Of a stretch of DNA of 64,000 nucleotides, positions 59,442 to 64,000 are shown in pieces. Both the position numbers and the translations under genes were made by a program. The stretch covers positions 4,340,001-4,404,000 of the forward strand of contig JARFXM010000003.1 of NCBI GenBank assembly GCA_029532625.1, given 5' to 3'. The first letter of the stretch is position 1. Each line of letters starts with the position of its first letter. Source of the stretch: Lomentospora prolificans (taxonomy: Eukaryota > Ascomycota > Sordariomycetes > Microascales > Microascaceae). Below the pieces are notes generated by a model. The model was not told the DNA's origin. It did no database searches and worked only from the letters and a program-made list of their open reading frames with translations.

Positions 59442-61887
59442 CAATGCCCGACCCACCGAAGAAGCCAGATTTCGCCCCTCATTGGAGCCCCAAGCCCCGC
59501 CACGCTCGGCGTGGTGTCTGTTTTCGTGCCTCAGTCATCTCTTCCTTCTCTCCGTAGAGCTCTCGGCCGTTCCGAGATTTACCGATTGTAAGAGAAAACT
59601 CTCTCCCGAAGGTATAGATTTGGAGTAGAACATTACCCCGAAGTTTGCTTCCAGATACGCCCGATAAATCGTTTGTTGGGGCAAAGGTAAACAAATTCGG
59701 GACTTGAACTCGGTGCTTCACCTAGGTTAGCCCGGGATCAGTGATCCTTGAATCACGTCGTGCCGTGGCCCTGTCCCCCAGGCATGGAATGCAGAACGCA
59801 GCTGGGCTCGACACCCACGACGGGGTGGAACTTCCTTGCTGAACCTGACATAGCCAGCTGGGAATAGTCTGTCGCCTTCCACGCCTTCTTTTCAGCCCCG
59901 CCGCTGTTGAAAGAAAAGAATCAGGTCTTCTGCTCATCAGCATGTGACTGCCTACCAGGGTACCCCAGAGGAACATTAAACCTTGGAAAAGGCTTCCCCG
60001 ACGAGCCCCTTACCTACCCGAGAGCGACTTACACCGTACTTCCGTACCCCACGGAGCCATCAGGTCGTGAATTTCACCAAGCTTCTCACCTTTTGGTCTC
60101 CATCGTCGTATTTTGGGCATGAATGATACAATAGAAAAAAATTTTTGTCTCCTCCTTTTCCAATTAAGCCATTCAATTCCACCCACGCAGACCCCTGGAA
60201 TCATGGGTTATTTTTGAACCTTCACGTGGGCACTTGACTCACGGACTAGCCTATACTACTGTCAATAGTAAAAGCAACCCCATGTACGAGGTAGGAGAGG
60301 GCAATCCGCTAAACCTCCCGCCAACCAGCCCCGGGCCAAACATCGTGAAACCCGTAGGACCGGGGAAGAAGAAGATGATGAGCTTCAGACACCCGTGAGT
60401 ACCCTAGAACTGGTATCGTGTACATACCATCGCCACAAAATACGTGTTCGACGGTAGCCGAATCAAGGCATAGCCGCCCACCGTTCCCCGTATCTGAGCG
60501 TCTTATCTACACACCCCCCAAGCTTCACAAGAAAAAGGGAAGGGGAAAAATATAAATGGAAATTAGGGAGGGAACAATTCCCCCCAGTAATAGAAGGTCC
60601 TTCCTTTCCCTATCCTTTACCCACATCCCGCTCCGACCTGCTCCGGCAATCTGTGACCGCACGCCCCGGTGGCAGACCGACACACCAAAAAACTTCCCTA
60701 TCGTGGGCTTCCCCGTTGGTTCCCGAGATCCTGGGGCTGGAACAGAAGCACACCGGAGGGGCTGCCTCTTGAAGGGAGAACGTACTTGTGTACCTTTCCC
60801 GGATGTAGTACCTTATTGCCCGTAAAGTATGTTTCCCATATTCTTCCGAGTTATTATCGTGATTCTGTTCTCTGCAAGAGTCGGGCGACTAGGCCGAGTC
60901 GGGGAAACAGGGAAGGGAAGTTAGTCGCCCCGCCCAAAATCTTAGATTTTATGCTTCCGAACGAGGACGAAATCTGGGGAATGGGTGTTTCCTTTGCCGT
61001 GGCTCGTTTCAAAAAGAAGATGGTAGTCAGGAGAGGCCAGCCGGCGACGGTGGGGGAGGGTGGTAAAGGATTGGCACTCCGCCCTCCGTGGTTACAGAGA
61101 AAATCATGGAATCTCAAATCTCGAATTCACTACCCAATCGGGTACGCTTTTGGGCCGTCGAGAATCGGGGTCTTTTCCCTGCTCCAAACGTGGTAACTGT
61201 ATACGACCGAGCCAGGACTTGTATCTCTACAGTCTAGGTACTCACCATCGTCGTTGCGATGCGCCTCGAGAAAGACACGGAGCGATCTTGTGAGATAGTG
61301 GCTTTGCAAATCCAGCTCACGATGTGCCATTTCAAGGCGCCAAGCGGAAGTTTGATGCATATAACTGTTAGGTTTGAGCGGCCGCTACCCAGCTCATCAC
61401 TTCTCGGCACATATCAAAATCTCAAAAAGTTGTCACTTTTACACCCCTCCTACCCGTCCCGTCCCGTCCCATCTCACCGCTTGTGCGGTTAGTCTTTTAC
61501 AGTTTCTTCAGAATAGACAACATAGCATTAATAAAAATGGACATTTTTATCTCCTCACTTTCATCCGGTAATAGTGACTGGTCCATCAGGTGGAGCTGTG
61601 CTGCGTGCCTGTATGATATCAAGTACATAGTGCTTGCTCAAGGAAGTATCGTGTGGCTCTTTTTTTCTTCTGCCACCACCAAAACTTCTACCTGCATGCT
61701 TGCGTCCTTCGTGCCCTGGCCTAGTCTTGGCAAACTTCTTGACTTGGATATCCTAGTCACCGTAATCAACGGCTCCCTGTTGTGTCATGGGTGGGTCGAG
61801 GACCCCTTCCGTATCGACTTCACACTCCTTCAAGGCATGGCGGCCCGGCCTGCCCAGCTTTTTGTGACTCGTTCGTACTTATCCTTC

Positions 61888-64000
61888 TTAGGCCGAGTCC
61901 GTAATAAGCTTGGTGATCTTTCCAATAGCAATCGTTTGTCCCTGAGCGTCCCATATTAGCAACGTGGTTCAAGCCTCCAAGACGGTGGGAGCGGATAGAG
62001 TAGCGGGCTTTAGGAAACGGGAAGCTGGGGTAAGAGGGGGTTTCCCGGCTACATGGCGCCGATCTGGTCTGGCCCTGTGAAGCTCCTGTGACACGTACCT
62101 GGTCTCTCAACGTGAAGCGGCCCATCTGGGGATAGTCCTCGAAGCGCTCAACGCATACGCTTCCCGCGCCTCCAATGACTTGCATTCTGGCGATAATGCT
62201 GTCTCCCTTCTTGGCGTGAGTCGGTGGCAGCTTGCTCTTCCTATTGGTTCCCTTTTGAAGCTTGTGGAGCAAAGCTGCAAATGTAACTTCTTCAATAGCC
62301 GCATGCACATGGAGCACGCAGTTAAAACCAGCCGTGAGAATGCTCTTGAGGTCGAGAATTCGAATTTGGGCCTCGAATTCTTGGACGTTGTGTACGAGAC
62401 GCTTAGGAGAGCAGAGGACGAAACCGGGGAGAATATCTTCCTCCTCAATACCCTTGAGTCGAATGCGCACCTGGTCACCGCATTGGGCGATGGGAATCTC
62501 CTCCTCAGCTTCGGCATATACAGCCATGACTTCGATGTTGTTCTTGTTGGGCATCATTATCAAGTTCATTCCCTTCTTCACTACACCAGCCTCAATCTTG
62601 CCCTCCACCATGGTGCCCAAGTCCCGGTACTTGCCGTTCACCGCCATCATGAATGGAGCATTGACCTTCCTCTCCAGTGCCTTCATCCCATCAAGATACT
62701 CGAGTAGAGAAGGGCCGTTCCACCAGGGGCAGACCTCCTTAGGTACGCGGTCCTTGATGCCCTGGATCTGCTGAGCGGCGATAGGAATGAACATGACGTC
62801 GGTCTTGAGGTTGTAACCGGTGCCCTTGAGGAACTGGGAGAGCTTGGTAGTGCACTCCTTGTATCGCTCCTCGGACCAGTTGACAGTTGGGTCATCCATC
62901 TTGTTGATGACAACAACGAGTTTGTTGACACCCTGGGTCTTGGCAAGCATGGCGTGTTCACGAGTCTGACCGCCTCGCTCAAAACCGGTCTCGTACTCGC
63001 CCTTACGGGCACTAATAACGAGGATACCGACATCAGCCTGAGAAGCTCCTCCGATCATGTTGGGGACGTAAGTTTTGTGTCCGGGGGCATCCAGGATACT
63101 GTATCGGCGTTTCTCTGTCTCGAAGAAACCACGACCGACCTCAACGGTTTTACCCTTGGAACGCTCCTCCTTGGTCAAATCCAGGACCCAAGAGAGATAC
63201 CAGGATTCACGACCTAGGTCCTTGGCTTCCTTCCTATATTTATCAATGGTACGCTCATCAACCATACCAGTTGCATAGAGGATTGATCCACCAAGCGTCG
63301 ACTTTCCAGCATCGACGTGGCCGATGAAGATGATGTTCACGTGTTCCTTGCCATAAATCTCTTTGAGAGTGTCATCGTCAACATCGGCAGCCTGTTCCTT
63401 CTGGACAGCATCAGCGTCTCGGATAGGGGCCTTGGGGCCTCCAGAGGTAGGGCTCGAGCGACCGGAAGAGGTGGGCGATGTCTTGCCGCTCGCTGAATCG
63501 CCAGTCTTGCTTATCGCCTTGGCCGCTGTAGCCTTAGCACCCTCCTCTGGTTTGGGAACTGCCTCCTTGGTTTCGGCTTTCGCGACCTCCGCCTTCTTGG
63601 GGGGTTCGGTTTTCTTGGGCTCCTCCTTGGCGGCTCCCGTAGCCCCGATCGATAGCACCTTGGCCTTTGGCTTGGTTACATCGGCGCCGAGGGAGAGGAC
63701 CTTGGTGCCGCCCTCCTTCTGCACAGGGGGAGTAGGCTGGGCGGGGGCAGGGGCGCTAGAAGCAGCGACGGAGGGGCCTTTGGGAGGCGCACTCTGCTGG
63801 GCCTGAGGCTGGGCTCGCTGTTGCTGCTGCTGAGGTTGCTGGGGTTGCTGGAAGGTTTGTTGACCATATTGAGGAAACTGACCACCTGCGAAAGCGGGAC
63901 CAGGATAAGTTAGTCGGTGATTGGGGCCGCGCCTGAAGCGACGAATGTGGCGCAGGGTAAAACGAACCATATTGTTGGCCGTAGCCGCCTTGCTGGGGAT
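61888..64000 (-). CDS. SUP35: eukaryotic release factor 3 (partial at right edge)
   Basis: Visible exons on the minus strand are the edge to 63968, 63885-62099 and 61941-61888; the start lies beyond the window. The retained head is Q/G/Y-rich (QQGGYGQQY, then QYGQQTFQQPQQPQQQQQ), like the prion-forming N domain of yeast Sup35. A Lys/Glu/Ala/Pro-rich M-like region with a repeated KVLSLGA/KVLSIGA motif follows. The GTPase core has G1 GHVDAGKST, DAPGHK and NKMDD, then the two beta-barrel domains ending GQTIAIGKITKLI. eRF3 is the GTPase partner of eRF1 in translation termination. The acceptor-site QLVQ-type intron near the N-domain has a GACTAAC branch. The final 17 codons sit on their own exon behind a 157-bp intron. 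Confidence 0.95.

Larger units (their letters stand above)
55518..61887. other. 6.4-kb gene-poor region between PCK1 and SUP35
   Basis: The left part contains the PCK1 promoter, the right end the SUP35 3' UTR. In between lie a TpA-rich block and one weak small-gene candidate, both listed separately. The remaining frames are short, overlapping and unrecognised. Confidence 0.55.

Noticed and set aside
59690..59725. tRNA-like GTTCAAGTCCC on the minus strand
   Set aside because: The flanking bases do not pair as a T-stem and no acceptor or anticodon stem can be drawn.
62180..62774. Two plus-strand frames of about 170 residues over SUP35
   Set aside because: They are antisense to the conserved GTPase and barrel coding sequence and show no domain.
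61820..63970. Continuous 716-residue reading of SUP35 as one exon
   Set aside because: It reads through the intron at 63886-63967 and through 61942-62098, losing the conserved C-terminal GQTIAIGK; the spliced model restores both ends.
1..64000. CRISPR arrays, phage genes, bacterial operons, rRNA genes
   Set aside because: No regularly spaced repeats, no Shine-Dalgarno-led gene strings and no rRNA-like sequence were seen; the genes are intron-bearing and fungal.

Overview
The window is nuclear DNA of a filamentous ascomycete, most likely a Sordariomycete. The coding sequences are broken by short introns (mostly 60-160 bp) with GTRNGT donors, CTRAC-like branch sites and YAG acceptors. The proteins are fungal types: copper-fist and Zn2Cys6 regulators, ATG13, an ascomycete type III polyketide synthase, and SUP35 with a Q/G/Y-rich head. 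The class-level placement is an inference from gene content, not from a tree.

Layout. Positions 1-9277 hold no gene I can support. A copper-fist regulator (9278-10585, +) and an Rgt1-like zinc-cluster regulator (12873-15465, -) converge on a 2.3 kb spacer with a strong hairpin. After 5 kb without a recognisable gene come a divergent pair, a SET-domain protein (-) and the nucleolar AATF/Bfr2 homologue (+), and a small membrane protein. Next is a small accessory-looking group: a type III polyketide synthase (25906-27491, +), an intron-containing tRNA-Asp, and a short-chain dehydrogenase (28048-29139, -). It is followed by BUD22 (+), a mitochondrial 2-oxodicarboxylate carrier (-) with micro-exons, a 1640-residue ankyrin/RCC1/BTB protein (35201-40123, +), ATG13 (+), a Rad5/Rad16-like SNF2 ATPase (+), a methyltransferase-like membrane protein (+), ATP-type PEP carboxykinase (-), 6.4 kb of gene-poor DNA with one TpA-rich block, and the 3' part of SUP35/eRF3 (-), which runs off the right edge.

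How the genes fit together. Most are conserved housekeeping genes: ribosome biogenesis (BFR2, BUD22), translation termination (SUP35), autophagy (ATG13), mitochondrial transport and gluconeogenesis (carrier, PCK1), chromatin or DNA repair (SNF2). The Rgt1-like factor and PCK1 both belong to carbon regulation but lie 38 kb apart. The best candidate for a specialised system is the type III PKS with its convergent dehydrogenase, a possible two-gene lipid-resorcylate locus. I found no phage, CRISPR, insertion sequence or clear intact transposon. All exon boundaries were derived by hand from splice consensus, reading frame and family conservation; none is supported by transcripts here.
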